Assembly (NCBI RefSeq): GCF_028475105.1
Contig: NZ_CP116936.1
Coordinates: forward strand, 5,207,501-5,271,500
DNA from: Micromonospora sp. LH3U1
GTDB lineage: Bacteria > Actinomycetota > Actinomycetes > Mycobacteriales > Micromonosporaceae
Reading direction: 5' to 3'
DNA: 64,000 bases
The notes below the pieces were generated by a model. The model had not been told where the DNA came from and did not search any database. It saw only the letters and a program-made list of their open reading frames with translations. The translations under genes were made by a program, and so were the position numbers. Below, in pieces: positions 1 through 7,465 of this stretch. Numbering within the stretch: position 1 is the first letter of the stretch; each line of letters begins with the position of its first letter.

Positions 1-443
1 GTTGGTCGGACGCCTGGATCTTCGTGTCGCTGGTCATCGCGAGCGGGGCCGGGCGACACCATCGGTCGGCGACGAGCCGACGGCCGGAGGGTGTCCGCCT
101 GACCGATGTGCTCTCCACAGCCGACCATCTCAACCACGCGATCCCGCAGCGGCACGAGGTGGAGGCCGCAGTCCAGCGGCTTGTCGGCGCCGGGTTGGTC
201 AGCGTCGCCGACGGCTGGTTTCGGATCACCGCCGAGGGTGAGCAGCTCTGGCGTACCCGCCCGCGCGCGGGTGTGGCGACCATGGTGGACACCGTGCAGG
301 GTGTGCTGACCCGCCGGCACGCCCCCGGAAGCGCCGACTGGAGCCTGGACGAGGCCGACCACGCGGCGGCCGTTCAGGAATACGCGGTCCGCTCGATCCC
401 TACGCCCCGCCGGTCACCGGAGGGGCAGTCGGGCGGGCACTGA
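1..443 (+). CDS. hypothetical protein, 5' end cut by window edge
   Basis: The reading frame is open from the first bases of the window, so the true start lies upstream. The visible part is about 146 residues. It begins with a short hydrophobic stretch (DAWIFVSLVIASG) and continues with a segment that could form a winged-helix-like fold (TDVLSTADHLNHAIPQRHEV through AGLVSVADGWFRITAEG). The tail is hydrophilic. I do not recognise a named family, and no catalytic motif is visible. The gene runs towards hisF on the opposite strand and ends 5 nt from the hisF stop, so the two are convergent with almost no space between them. Coding potential is good; function is unknown. Confidence 0.6.
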   Translation, partial: WSDAWIFVSLVIASGAGRHHRSATSRRPEGVRLTDVLSTADHLNHAIPQRHEVEAAVQRLVGAGLVSVADGWFRITAEGEQLWRTRPRAGVATMVDTVQGVLTRRHAPGSADWSLDEADHAAAVQEYAVRSIPTPRRSPEGQSGGH

Positions 444-448
444 CCGGC

Positions 449-1216
449 TCAGCGCACCGCGTGGCCGCTGTGGCGCAGCGCGTCCTTGACCTCGGCCACG
501 GTCAGCTCGCCGAAGTGGAAGACACTGGCGGCGAGGACGGCGTCCGCGCCAGCCCCGATGGCGGGCGGAAAGTGGGCCACCTCGCCGGCGCCCCCGCTGG
601 CCACCACCGGCACGTCCACGACCGCTCGCACCGCGGCGATCAGCTCCAGGTCGAAGCCCGCCTTGGTGCCGTCGGCGTCCATGGAGTTGAGCAGAAGCTC
701 CCCCGCGCCCAGCTCGGCGCCCCGGTGCGCCCACTGCACCGCGTCGATCCCGGTGCCGCGCCGACCGCCATGCGTGGTGACCTCGAAGCCACTGGGCGTG
801 CCGCCGCCCGGTGCCCGGCGCACGTCGAGGGAGAGCACGAGCACCTGCCGGCCGAACCGGTCGGCGATCTCGGCGATCAGCTCCGGCCGGGCGATGGCGG
901 CGGTGTTCACGCCGACCTTGTCCGCCCCGGCGCGCAGCAGCGTGTCCACGTCGGCGACCTGCCGGACCCCGCCGCCGACGGTCAACGGGATGAACACCGA
1001 CTCGGCGGTGCGGCGTACCACGTCGAGCATGGTGCCCCGGTCGCTCGAGGACGCGGTGACGTCGAGGAAGGTCAGCTCGTCCGCGCCGGCCCGGTCGTAC
1101 GCGGCGGCCAACTCCACCGGGTCACCGGCGTCGCGCAGGTCGAGGAAGTTGACCCCCTTGACCACCCGCCCGGCGTCCACGTCCAGACAGGGGATCACGC
1201 GTACCGCCACCGACAT
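449..1216 (-). CDS. hisF: Imidazole glycerol phosphate synthase cyclase subunit HisF
   Basis: The 255-residue protein is full length for HisF. It uses ammonia from HisH to convert PRFAR into imidazole glycerol phosphate and AICAR, the fifth step of histidine synthesis. It has the (beta-alpha)8 barrel signatures: CLDVDAGRVVKG near residues 10-21 with the first catalytic Asp, a second Asp in LSLDV near 130, and the phosphate-binding TVGGGVR and VVASGGAGE loops. Unlike in many actinobacteria it does not directly follow priA; ohrR, ohr and an oxidoreductase gene lie in between. The ATG is preceded by TAGGCT at 6 nt with no ribosome binding site, suggesting an own leaderless promoter. Identity is secure. 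Confidence 0.97.
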   Translation of the reverse strand: MSVAVRVIPCLDVDAGRVVKGVNFLDLRDAGDPVELAAAYDRAGADELTFLDVTASSSDRGTMLDVVRRTAESVFIPLTVGGGVRQVADVDTLLRAGADKVGVNTAAIARPELIAEIADRFGRQVLVLSLDVRRAPGGGTPSGFEVTTHGGRRGTGIDAVQWAHRGAELGAGELLLNSMDADGTKAGFDLELIAAVRAVVDVPVVASGGAGEVAHFPPAIGAGADAVLAASVFHFGELTVAEVKDALRHSGHAVR

Positions 1217-1222
1217 GCCGTC

Positions 1223-1228
1223 AGCCTA
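1223..1228 (-). promoter_or_regulatory. -10 element of a probable leaderless hisF promoter
   Basis: On the minus strand TAGGCT lies 6 nt before the hisF ATG, with no purine-rich ribosome binding site in between. Transcription would start at or next to the ATG. The same TANNNT-N6/7-start layout recurs at several genes in this window. No good -35 element is visible. Confidence 0.5.
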
Positions 1229-1291
1229 TCCCTCCGTGCGGCGACGGTGGCCGACCCGTCGGGCCGGCCACCGTCGGTGCTGTTGCCGTGC

Positions 1292-2290
1292 TCAGACGCG
1301 GACGAGCATCTTGCCGAGGTTGTCGCCGCGCAGCAGGCCGAGGAACGCGGCCGGGGCGTTCTCGATGCCGTCCACGATCGTCTCGTCGTAGGACAGCGTG
1401 CCCTCGCGGAGCCAGCCCGCGACGTCGCGGACGAACGCCGCACGCACGTCGTTGTGGTCGTTGACCAGGAAGCCGCGCAGGGTGAGCCGCTTGCCGATGA
1501 CCAGCGCCAGGTTGCGCGGCGCGGCCGACGGCTCGGTGGCGTTGTACTGCGAGATCATGCCGCAGATCGCGGCCCGACCGTGCAGGTTCATGGCCGAGAT
1601 GGCCGCCTCCAGGTGGTCACCGCCGACGTTGTCGAAGTAGACGTCGACGCCGTCCGGGGCGGCCGCCCGCAGCGATTCGCGGACCGTCCCGTCGTGGTAG
1701 TCGAAGGCGGCGTCGAAGCCCAGCGCCCGCAGCCGCTCGACCTTGGCCGGCGAGCCGGCGCTGCCGACCACCCGGCCGGCGCCCTTGAGCTTGGCGATCT
1801 GACCGACGAGGCTGCCCACCGAGCCGGCCGCGGCGGAGACGAAGACCGTCTCGCCGGGCTTCATCGCGGCCACCTCCAACAGGCCGGCGTACGCGGTCAG
1901 GCCGGGCATGCCCAGCACGCTGAGGTATGCGCTGACCGGGGCGAGGCTCGGGTCGACCTTACGGGCGGCGGTGGCGTCGAGCAGCGCGTACTCGCGCCAG
2001 CCCAGCCCGTGCAGGACGGTGGTCCCGACGGCGACGTCCGCCGCCTCGCTGGCCACCACCTCGCCGATCGCGGCACCGTCGAGCGGCGCGTCGAGCGCGA
2101 ACGGTGGCACGTACGACTTGACGTCGTTCATCCGTCCGCGCATGTACGGGTCGACGGACATGTACTGGTTGCGGACCACGATCTGGCCGGGTCCGGGCGC
2201 CGGGACGTCGGTGTCGACGAGCCGGAAGGTGTCTTCGGTGGGCCAGCCCTGCGGGCGGCTGGCCAGGTGGATCTCGCGGTTGCTGGTCAC
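1292..2290 (-). CDS. NADP-dependent oxidoreductase, zinc-independent MDR family
   Basis: This 332-residue protein belongs to the medium-chain dehydrogenase/reductase superfamily, in the branch of leukotriene B4 dehydrogenase and curcumin/alkenal reductases, which reduce activated double bonds with NADPH. Visible features are the N-terminal ASRPQGWP segment, YMSVDPYMRGRM near residues 43-54, and a Rossmann motif FVSAAAGSVGSLVGQ near 150-164. The zinc ligands of alcohol dehydrogenases are absent. The GTG at 2290 is chosen because GAGAGGA lies 9 nt upstream; the open frame continues further but overlaps ohr. It follows ohr by about 47 nt and may be co-transcribed with the peroxide module, which would fit detoxification of lipid peroxidation products. 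The substrate is unknown. Confidence 0.88.
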   Translation of the reverse strand: MTSNREIHLASRPQGWPTEDTFRLVDTDVPAPGPGQIVVRNQYMSVDPYMRGRMNDVKSYVPPFALDAPLDGAAIGEVVASEAADVAVGTTVLHGLGWREYALLDATAARKVDPSLAPVSAYLSVLGMPGLTAYAGLLEVAAMKPGETVFVSAAAGSVGSLVGQIAKLKGAGRVVGSAGSPAKVERLRALGFDAAFDYHDGTVRESLRAAAPDGVDVYFDNVGGDHLEAAISAMNLHGRAAICGMISQYNATEPSAAPRNLALVIGKRLTLRGFLVNDHNDVRAAFVRDVAGWLREGTLSYDETIVDGIENAPAAFLGLLRGDNLGKMLVRV

Positions 2291-2337
2291 GGGGTGGTGG
2301 TCCTCTCGTCCGCGGTGGGGGGTCTCGGTCCGCGACG

Positions 2338-2769
2338 TCACGCGGCCGAGGTCTCCCGGACGGTCAGCGTGACGTCGATGTTGCCGCGGGTCGCGTTCGA
2401 GTACGGGCAGACCTGGTGGGCCTGCTCGACGATCTGCTCGGCGGTCTCGCGGGAGACGGCGGGCAGGTCGACGACGAGCTGCACGGTGAGCCCGAAGCCA
2501 CCATTGCCGTTCGGGCCGATGCCGACCTCGGCGGCGACGACGGAGCCGGTCACGTCGGCCTTGGCCCGGCGGGCCACCAGCCGCAGGGCGCTGTGGAAGC
2601 AGGCCGCGTAGCCGGCGGCGAAGAGCTGCTCGGGGTTGGCCGCGCCACCGGCGCCACCCATCTCCTTCGGCACGGCCAGGTCGAGCGCGAGGGTGCCGTC
2701 GGAGGTCTCGACGTGGCCGTCGCGGCCGTCGCCGCTGGCGGTCGCGGAAGCGGTGTAGATAACCTGCAT
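2338..2769 (-). CDS. ohr: Organic hydroperoxide resistance protein Ohr (OsmC/Ohr family)
   Basis: The 143-residue product is a thiol peroxidase that reduces organic hydroperoxides, normally with lipoylated proteins as electron donors. The two redox cysteines are visible: Cys57 in AACFHSAL and Cys121 in VCPYSNA, plus the conserved Arg in SGDGRDG near residue 16. Length matches the family. A GTG three codons upstream (2778) overlaps the ohrR stop, but GGAG lies only 2 nt from it and 11 nt from the ATG at 2769, so the ATG is preferred. It sits directly behind ohrR on the same strand, the classical OhrR-controlled arrangement. Confidence 0.95.
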   Translation of the reverse strand: MQVIYTASATASGDGRDGHVETSDGTLALDLAVPKEMGGAGGAANPEQLFAAGYAACFHSALRLVARRAKADVTGSVVAAEVGIGPNGNGGFGLTVQLVVDLPAVSRETAEQIVEQAHQVCPYSNATRGNIDVTLTVRETSAA

Positions 2770-2774
2770 GATGG

Positions 2775-3221
2775 TCACTGCTCCTTCTGTCGGTGGATGG
2801 TTTCGGTGACCCGGGTGAGGGTGTCGCGCAGCGCGACAAGCTCACTGATGCCCAGCCCGGTGGCCTGCGCGATCCGCAGCGGGACGTCGCAGAGCTGCTC
2901 GCGCAGCGCCCGACCCTGCTCGGTGAGGCCCACCTCGACCCGCCGCTCGTCGCGCGCCGACCGCCGCCGCACCACCAGACCCGCCGTCTCCAGCCGCTTG
3001 AGCAGCGGGGAGAGCGTGCCGGAGTCGAGCCGCAGCTCGCCGCCCAGCTCGGAGACCGTGGGTGCGTCGTCGGGGCGCTCCCAGAGCACCAGCAGCGCCA
3101 GGTACTGCGGGTAGGTCAGCCCGACCTCGTCGAGGATCGGCCGGTAGACGTCGGTCAGGGCGCGCGACGCGGCGTAGAGCGCGAAGCACACCTGCCGGCG
3201 CAACAGCAGATCATCAGTCAC
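2775..3221 (-). CDS. ohrR: MarR-family peroxide sensor OhrR
   Basis: The 148-residue protein is a MarR-type winged-helix repressor. The N-terminal segment RRQVCFALYAASR carries the reactive cysteine (about Cys12) that OhrR proteins use to sense organic peroxides. The winged helix follows (PTVSELGGELRLDSGTLSPLLKRLE, near 60-85, then the wing RRSARDERRVEVGLT). I chose the GTG at 3221 because TACGGT lies 6 nt before it, fitting a leaderless promoter, and the family starts just before this Cys segment; an upstream start at 3254 is possible. Its stop overlaps a possible ohr GTG. It likely represses itself and ohr through the palindrome just upstream. Confidence 0.92.
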   Translation of the reverse strand: MTDDLLLRRQVCFALYAASRALTDVYRPILDEVGLTYPQYLALLVLWERPDDAPTVSELGGELRLDSGTLSPLLKRLETAGLVVRRRSARDERRVEVGLTEQGRALREQLCDVPLRIAQATGLGISELVALRDTLTRVTETIHRQKEQ

Positions 3222-3227
3222 CGCTGA

Positions 3228-3249
3228 ACCGTAGCCCACAATTAGATTG
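3228..3249 (-). promoter_or_regulatory. ohrR-ohr promoter with putative OhrR operator
   Basis: On the minus strand a -10-like TACGGT (3228-3233) lies 6 nt before the ohrR GTG. Directly upstream is CAATTAGATTG (3239-3249), an 11-bp palindrome with 4-bp arms, unusually AT-rich for this DNA. OhrR operators in other bacteria are AT-rich palindromes of similar type, and the position in the -10/-35 spacer fits repression. The binding itself is inferred. Confidence 0.5.
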
Positions 3250-3305
3250 CGCACAACCGATCGGCCTGCGAGCCGGCCATGACGACGGTCACCGCCGGGC
3301 CGACC

Positions 3306-3695
3306 TCAGCGATCGCCGAGGTACGCTTCCACCTCCACCTCGACCAGGTGCTCCGGGTCCAACAGACCGGCCACCACCACCAGCGTCGCCGCCGGCCGGA
3401 CCGCGCCGAAGACCGCGTTGTGCGCCCGGCCCACCTCGTCGGCGTGCAGCCGGTCGGTCACGTACATCCTGGTCCGGACCACGTCGGCCGGCTCCACACC
3501 CACCTCGGCGAGCGCGGCCAGCGCGATCCGCAGCGCCTGCGCGGTCTGCGCGGCGGCATCACCGACGTGCACCACCCGCCCGTCCACCGTGGCCGTGCAG
3601 CCGGCCGTCCAGGCCCGATCGCCGGCCCGAACCACCCGGGAGTACCCGTACCGCTGTTCCCACGGACCGCCCGAGCCGAGCCGGGTGGTCGTCAC
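3306..3695 (-). CDS. RidA (YjgF/YER057c/UK114) family protein
   Basis: The 129-residue protein has the Rid fold pattern: TAGCTATVDG near 31-40, AQTAQALRIALAALAEVG near 50-67, VVRTRMYVTD with the conserved Arg near 74, and HLVEVEVEAYLGD at the end. RidA proteins hydrolyse reactive enamine/imine intermediates released by PLP enzymes. The GTG start overlaps the priA stop by 4 nt (GTGA), so the two are translationally coupled at the tail of the his operon. Whether it is a true RidA deaminase or one of the Rid1-7 subfamilies without that activity cannot be decided by eye. Confidence 0.88.
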   Translation of the reverse strand: MTTTRLGSGGPWEQRYGYSRVVRAGDRAWTAGCTATVDGRVVHVGDAAAQTAQALRIALAALAEVGVEPADVVRTRMYVTDRLHADEVGRAHNAVFGAVRPAATLVVVAGLLDPEHLVEVEVEAYLGDR

Positions 3696-4417
3696 GCCTC
3701 AGCCAACGTCCGCAGCGCCTCGGCCACCGTGAAGGCACCCGCGTAGAGGGCCTTACCGGCGATCACGCCCTCCACCCCGACCGACTCCAGGGTGGCCAAC
3801 GCCCGCAGATCGTCCAACGTGGACACCCCACCGGAGGCGATCACCGGCCGGTCGGTACGGGCGCACACCTCGCGCAGCAGGTCCATGTTCGGCCCGCGCA
3901 TCGTGCCGTCCTTGGTGATGTCGGTGACCACGTACCGGCTCGCGCCCGCCTTGTCCAGCCGCTCCAGCACCTCGTACAGGTCACCGCCGTCGCGGGTCCA
4001 GCCCCGCGCCGAGAGGGTGTGACCACGCACGTCCAGCCCGATGGCGACCCGGTCGCCGTACTCCTCGACCACCCGGTCACACCAGACCGGGTCCTCCAGG
4101 GCCGCGGTACCGATGTTCACCCGGGCCGCCCCGGTGCCCAACGCCGCGCGCAGGGACTCGTCGTCGCGGATGCCGCCGGAGAGCTCCACCTTCACGTCCA
4201 GTTGACGCACCACCTCGGCGAGCAGGTGCGCGTTGGTGCCCCGACCGAAGGCCGCGTCCAGGTCGACCAGGTGGATCCACTCGGCACCGTCCTGCTGCCA
4301 GGCCAGCGCGGCGTCCAACGGGTCGCCGTAGATGCTCTCGCTTCCGACGGCGCCCTGCACGAGGCGGACGGCCCGGCCGTCGGCGACATCCACGGCGGGT
4401 AACAGGGTGAGGCTCAA
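3692..4417 (-). CDS. priA: Bifunctional isomerase PriA (HisA/TrpF)
   Basis: The 241-residue (beta-alpha)8 barrel has LLPAVDVADGRAVRLVQG at the N-terminus with the catalytic Asp near residue 10, a second Asp in GLDVRGHTLSARGW near 130, and phosphate loops ELSGGIRDD and VIASGGVSTLDD. In actinobacteria such as Streptomyces and Mycobacterium this enzyme isomerises both ProFAR (histidine pathway) and phosphoribosyl anthranilate (tryptophan pathway). The bifunctional assignment is by lineage and not proven from the sequence. It follows hisH and a small membrane protein gene and overlaps the Rid gene. Confidence 0.94.
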   Translation of the reverse strand: MSLTLLPAVDVADGRAVRLVQGAVGSESIYGDPLDAALAWQQDGAEWIHLVDLDAAFGRGTNAHLLAEVVRQLDVKVELSGGIRDDESLRAALGTGAARVNIGTAALEDPVWCDRVVEEYGDRVAIGLDVRGHTLSARGWTRDGGDLYEVLERLDKAGASRYVVTDITKDGTMRGPNMDLLREVCARTDRPVIASGGVSTLDDLRALATLESVGVEGVIAGKALYAGAFTVAEALRTLAEA

Positions 4418-4431
4418 GGTCTTCTCCTCGA

Positions 4432-4754
4432 TCAGGTACGACGGTCCAGGGCGATCACGACGATCGCCGGCAGTACAAGCAGCAACAGCACGATCAGCGC
4501 GACACGCAACGCCAGGTTGTCGACGAACGTCCAGATCAGCAGCAGCGCCGCACCGGTGAACAGCACGATCGTGGCCCGCTCACCCCGAGTGTGCCGGGCC
4601 AGCCGTCCGGAGCGGCCCCGCCGCACCCGCGGCGTCAACCGGCGGACCACCGCGCGACGACGCTGACGGCGGGCCACCTGACGCTGCCGGACCGCCCGCT
4701 CCCGGGCCTGTTCCGCCTCACGCTCCGCCCGCCGGCGGGCCGTTCCCGGCTCAC
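4432..4754 (-). CDS. small basic membrane protein within the his operon
   Basis: The frame ends at 4432 and encodes a very Arg/Glu-rich N-terminal part (AEREAEQARERAVRQRQVARR) followed by two adjacent hydrophobic segments (ATIVLFTGAALLLIWTFVDN and LRVALIVLLLLVLPAIVVIAL). The start is unclear. An in-frame GTG at 4677 gives about 81 residues. A GTG at 4754 has GAGGGG 7 nt upstream but is in a neighbouring frame; it would join if one base had been lost, as seems to have happened elsewhere in this sequence. The coordinates take the longer form. It lies between hisH and priA. Not a recognised family; probably a conserved membrane protein of unknown role. Confidence 0.55.
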
Positions 4755-4790
4755 CGCGACACCCCTCGGCAGGGCACCGGGCAACGACGC

Positions 4791-5423
4791 TCAGCCACCG
4801 CTGGGCAGCGTGGCGAGCCAGTTGCGCAGCAACGCGGCGCCGGTGTCGGCGGACTTCTCCGGGTGGAACTGGGCCGCCGAGAGCGGCCCGCGCTCCACCG
4901 CGGCGACGAAATCCGTGTCGTGGTGGGCGGTGGTCACCGTAGCACCGGCAGCGGCCAGCGCCGCCGGGTCGCCCATCGCGTACGAGTGGACGAAGTAGAA
5001 CCGGCTCTGCTCCGGCAGCCCCGAGAAGAGCACCGACTCCCGAGGTGCGCGGACCGTGTTCCAGCCCATGTGCGGCAACCGGCTGGCGGCCAGCCGGGTC
5101 ACCCCGCCGGGCAGCAGGCCGAGCCCCTTGGTCACCACACCGTGCTCGTCGCCGTGCTCGAAGAGCACCTGCATGCCCACACAGATGCCGAGCACCGGCC
5201 GACCGGCAGCCACCCGCTCGGCGATCACCGGGCCGGCGCCGAGCGCCTCGATCCCCGCCATGCACGCGGCGTACGCACCCACCCCCGGCACCACCAGACC
5301 GTCGGCGGCGGCCGCGACGGCCAGATCATCGGTGACCCGCACGTCCGCGCCGGCGGCGGCCAGCGCCCGCTCCGCCGAGCGCAGGTTTCCCGAGCCGTAG
5401 TCGAGCACCACCACGTCGCTCAT
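4791..5423 (-). CDS. hisH: Imidazole glycerol phosphate synthase glutaminase subunit HisH
   Basis: The 210-residue class I glutamine amidotransferase supplies ammonia to HisF. The catalytic triad is visible: Cys81 in GICVGMQ, His187 and Glu189 in QFHPEKS. The N-terminal VVVLDYGSGNLRS and the oxyanion region VPGVGAY are typical. I chose the ATG at 5423; the frame is open further but the upstream part overlaps another small gene and lacks family similarity. The gene lies between the 56-residue membrane protein gene and the small basic membrane protein gene, and its partner hisF is about 3.6 kb away. Confidence 0.96.
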   Translation of the reverse strand: MSDVVVLDYGSGNLRSAERALAAAGADVRVTDDLAVAAAADGLVVPGVGAYAACMAGIEALGAGPVIAERVAAGRPVLGICVGMQVLFEHGDEHGVVTKGLGLLPGGVTRLAASRLPHMGWNTVRAPRESVLFSGLPEQSRFYFVHSYAMGDPAALAAAGATVTTAHHDTDFVAAVERGPLSAAQFHPEKSADTGAALLRNWLATLPSGG

Positions 5424-5436
5424 GTCGTCACCCCGA

Positions 5437-5607
5437 TCACCCGTTCTCCGGCAGCAGCCGCAGAACCCCGGCGACCGTGGCGAGCACCGCGAGCGCCGCG
5501 GTGACCAGCACGGCGGCCTTCGGCGCGCCCTGCCGGTAGAGCGACCAGGTGCCACCCACCAGCACCCCGGCCAGGATCAGCAACAACGTCGGCAACGCGG
5601 CACCCAT
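5437..5607 (-). CDS. 56-residue two-helix membrane protein
   Basis: This short frame between hisB and hisH starts with ATG at 5607, has AAGGTGG about 8 nt upstream, and ends 13 nt before the hisH start. The product has two hydrophobic helices (residues 4-22 and 31-50) separated by SLYRQGAPK. A small hydrophobic protein in this place is common in actinobacterial his operons, but I know no function for it. A copy of the short dispersed repeat lies just upstream. Confidence 0.7.
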   Translation of the reverse strand: MGAALPTLLLILAGVLVGGTWSLYRQGAPKAAVLVTAALAVLATVAGVLRLLPENG

Positions 5608-5622
5608 CAGAGCCACCTTCCA

Positions 5623-5666
5623 TTCGCGGCTGCGGGGCTCCGCTGCGCTGCACTCCTCGCGCTCAT
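5623..5666 (-). repeat. dispersed intergenic repeat, copy 1 (hisB / small gene junction)
   Basis: This copy shares CTGCGGGGCTC and ACTCCTCGCGCTC with the copies at 6294, 6353 and 28719. It fills the gap between the hisB stop and the next gene. The middle is diverged (GCTGCGCTG instead of GCAAGCTC). Confidence 0.6.
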
Positions 5667-6277
5667 CAGAGCGCGCCCTTCGTGCTCGGGATCGCCCCAG
5701 CGGAACGCGGGTCGATCGCGGTGGCCTCGCGCAACGCCCGGGAGACCGCCTTGAACTGCGCCTCCACCACGTGGTGCGCGTCCGGGTGACCGCCCGGCCG
5801 GGCCGCCCGCAGCACGTCGACGTGCAGCGTGACCCGGGCCGCCTGACCGAAGGTCTCCCAGATGTGCCGGGTCATGCTGGTCGCGTACACCGGCCCGATG
5901 TACGGGGCCAGCACCGGCTCGTCGTGCACCACGTACGGCCGGCCGGAGAGGTCCACCGCGGCCCGGACCAGCACCTCGTCCATCGGCACGGTCGCCGAGC
6001 CGTACCGCCGGATGCCGGCCTTGTCGCCCAGCGCCTGGTCGAACGCCGCGCCCAGGGCGAGCGCGGTGTCCTCGATCGTGTGGTGCGCGTCGATCTCCAG
6101 GTCACCCACGGTGCGCACGGTCAGGTCGAAGCCGCCGTGCCGGGCGATCTGGTGCAGCATGTGGTCGTAGAAGCCGACGCCGGTGCTGATCTCGGCGGTG
6201 CCGGTGCCGTCGAGGTCGATCTCGACGAGAACCTTGGTCTCCTTGGTGATCCGCTCCACGCGGGCGGTCCGGCTCAT
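5666..6277 (-). CDS. hisB: Imidazoleglycerol-phosphate dehydratase HisB
   Basis: The 203-residue monofunctional dehydratase converts imidazole glycerol phosphate to imidazole acetol phosphate. The metal-binding histidine motifs are all visible: FYDHMLHQIARHG near 46-58, DAHHTIED near 76-83, the second-half TRHIWETF and DAHHVVEAQFK near 175. Manganese-type His-rich sites like these define the family. The ATG at 6277 is preceded by AAAGG at a good distance; the longer reading to 6319 runs into a repeat and is unlikely. It follows hisC after about 117 nt occupied by two repeat copies. Confidence 0.96.
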   Translation of the reverse strand: MSRTARVERITKETKVLVEIDLDGTGTAEISTGVGFYDHMLHQIARHGGFDLTVRTVGDLEIDAHHTIEDTALALGAAFDQALGDKAGIRRYGSATVPMDEVLVRAAVDLSGRPYVVHDEPVLAPYIGPVYATSMTRHIWETFGQAARVTLHVDVLRAARPGGHPDAHHVVEAQFKAVSRALREATAIDPRSAGAIPSTKGAL

Positions 6278-6293
6278 TGCTGTGCAACCTTTC

Positions 6294-6340
6294 GTTCGCG
6301 ACTGCGGGGCTCGCAACACCGGCTCACTCCTCGCACTGAC
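6294..6340 (-). repeat. dispersed intergenic repeat, copy 2
   Basis: The forward strand reads TCGCGACTGCGGGGCTCGCA, then ACACCGG, then CTCACTCCTCGCACTGAC. It is directly upstream of the hisB ribosome binding site. It matches copies 1, 3 and 4 over most of its length. Confidence 0.65.
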
Positions 6341-6352
6341 CGGACCCTCCGG

Positions 6353-6392
6353 GTCGCGACTGCGGGGCTCACAGGCTCACTCCTAGCGCTCC
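6353..6392 (-). repeat. dispersed intergenic repeat, copy 3
   Basis: The forward strand reads TCGCGACTGCGGGGCTCACA followed by GGCTCACTCCTAGCGCTC. It lies about 13 nt after copy 2, in the same orientation, filling the hisC-hisB gap up to the hisC stop. Confidence 0.65.
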
Positions 6393-6394
6393 CA

Positions 6395-7465
6395 CTACAC
6401 AGTCTCCATTGCCGCGAGGAAGGCGTCGGTCTCGGCGGCGGTGCCGGCGGTCACGCGCAGCCAGCCGGGCAGGCCGACGTCGCGAACCAGCACCCCCTGT
6501 GCCAGCAGAGCGTTCCAGACGGTGGTCTGGTCGCCGCCCACCTCGAAGAGCACGAAGTTGGCGTCGCTGTCGGCGACCCGCAACCCGCGCTCGCGAAGCG
6601 TCGACACGATCCGGTCCCGCTGCGCCATGATCGCGCTCACCGTGCCGAGGAGGGCATCGCGGTGGGTCACCGCCGCGCGAGCGGCGGCCTGGGTCAGCGC
6701 GGAGAGATGATACGGCAGTCGGACGAGCTGCACCGCCTGCACCACCGCCGGGTCGGCGGCCAGGTAACCCAGCCGCCCGCCGGCGAAGCCGAACGCCTTG
6801 CTCATCGTCCGGGTGACCACCAGCCGCGGGTGGCCGGGCAACACCGCGAGGGCGCTCACCGTCCCGGGTCGGGCGAACTCGGCGTACGCCTCGTCGACGA
6901 CCACCATGCCGGGCGCGGCGTCGAGCACCGCGGCGATGACCGCCGGGTCCAGTGCCGTGCCGGTGGGGTTGTTCGGGGAGCAGAGGAAGACCACGTCGGG
7001 CCGGTGCTCGCGGACCTGGGCGACCGCCTCCTCGACGGTCAACCCGAAGTCGACGCCGCGCTGGGCGGGCACCCACCGGGTGCCGGTGCCGAGGGCCAGC
7101 AGCGGGTGCATCGAGTACGCCGGCACGAAGCCGAGCGCGCTGCGCCCCGGCCCGCCGAACGCCTGGAGCAGCTGCTGTTGGATCTCGTTGGAGCCGTTGG
7201 CCGCCCACACCTGCTCGACAGTCAACCCGTGCCCGAGATATTCGGCCAGGTCGGCGCGGAGCGCCACCGCGTCCCGGTCCGGGTAGCGGTTCAGCTCACG
7301 CAGCTCGGCCGCGAGCGCCTTGCCGATCGCCTCGACCACCGGCTCCGGCACCGGGTGGGAATTCTCGTTGGTGTTGAGCCGCACCGGCACGTCCAACTGC
7401 GGCGCCCCGTACGGCGACAGCCCCCGCAGGTCGGCACGGATCGGCAGATCGTCCAGGTCGCTCAC
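6395..7465 (-). CDS. hisC: Histidinol-phosphate aminotransferase HisC
   Basis: The 356-residue class I/II fold PLP enzyme transaminates imidazole acetol phosphate with glutamate. Seen features are LNTNENSHPVPEPV near the N-terminus, GSNEIQQQLLQAFGGPGR near 115, CSPNNPTGTAL near 165, VVDEAYAEFARPG near 195, and the PLP lysine in TRTMSKAFGFAGGRLGY near 225. Length is normal. Its start overlaps the hisD stop by 4 nt (ATGA), so hisD-hisC are coupled. Some paralogues act on other amino acids, but the operon context makes HisC safe. Confidence 0.95.
   Translation of the reverse strand: MSDLDDLPIRADLRGLSPYGAPQLDVPVRLNTNENSHPVPEPVVEAIGKALAAELRELNRYPDRDAVALRADLAEYLGHGLTVEQVWAANGSNEIQQQLLQAFGGPGRSALGFVPAYSMHPLLALGTGTRWVPAQRGVDFGLTVEEAVAQVREHRPDVVFLCSPNNPTGTALDPAVIAAVLDAAPGMVVVDEAYAEFARPGTVSALAVLPGHPRLVVTRTMSKAFGFAGGRLGYLAADPAVVQAVQLVRLPYHLSALTQAAARAAVTHRDALLGTVSAIMAQRDRIVSTLRERGLRVADSDANFVLFEVGGDQTTVWNALLAQGVLVRDVGLPGWLRVTAGTAAETDAFLAAMETV

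Noticed and set aside
461..2611. Very long plus-strand open frame across hisF, the oxidoreductase and ohr
   Set aside because: It is antisense to three well-supported genes and its product is His/Gly/Arg-rich with no domain, as expected for a shadow frame at high GC.
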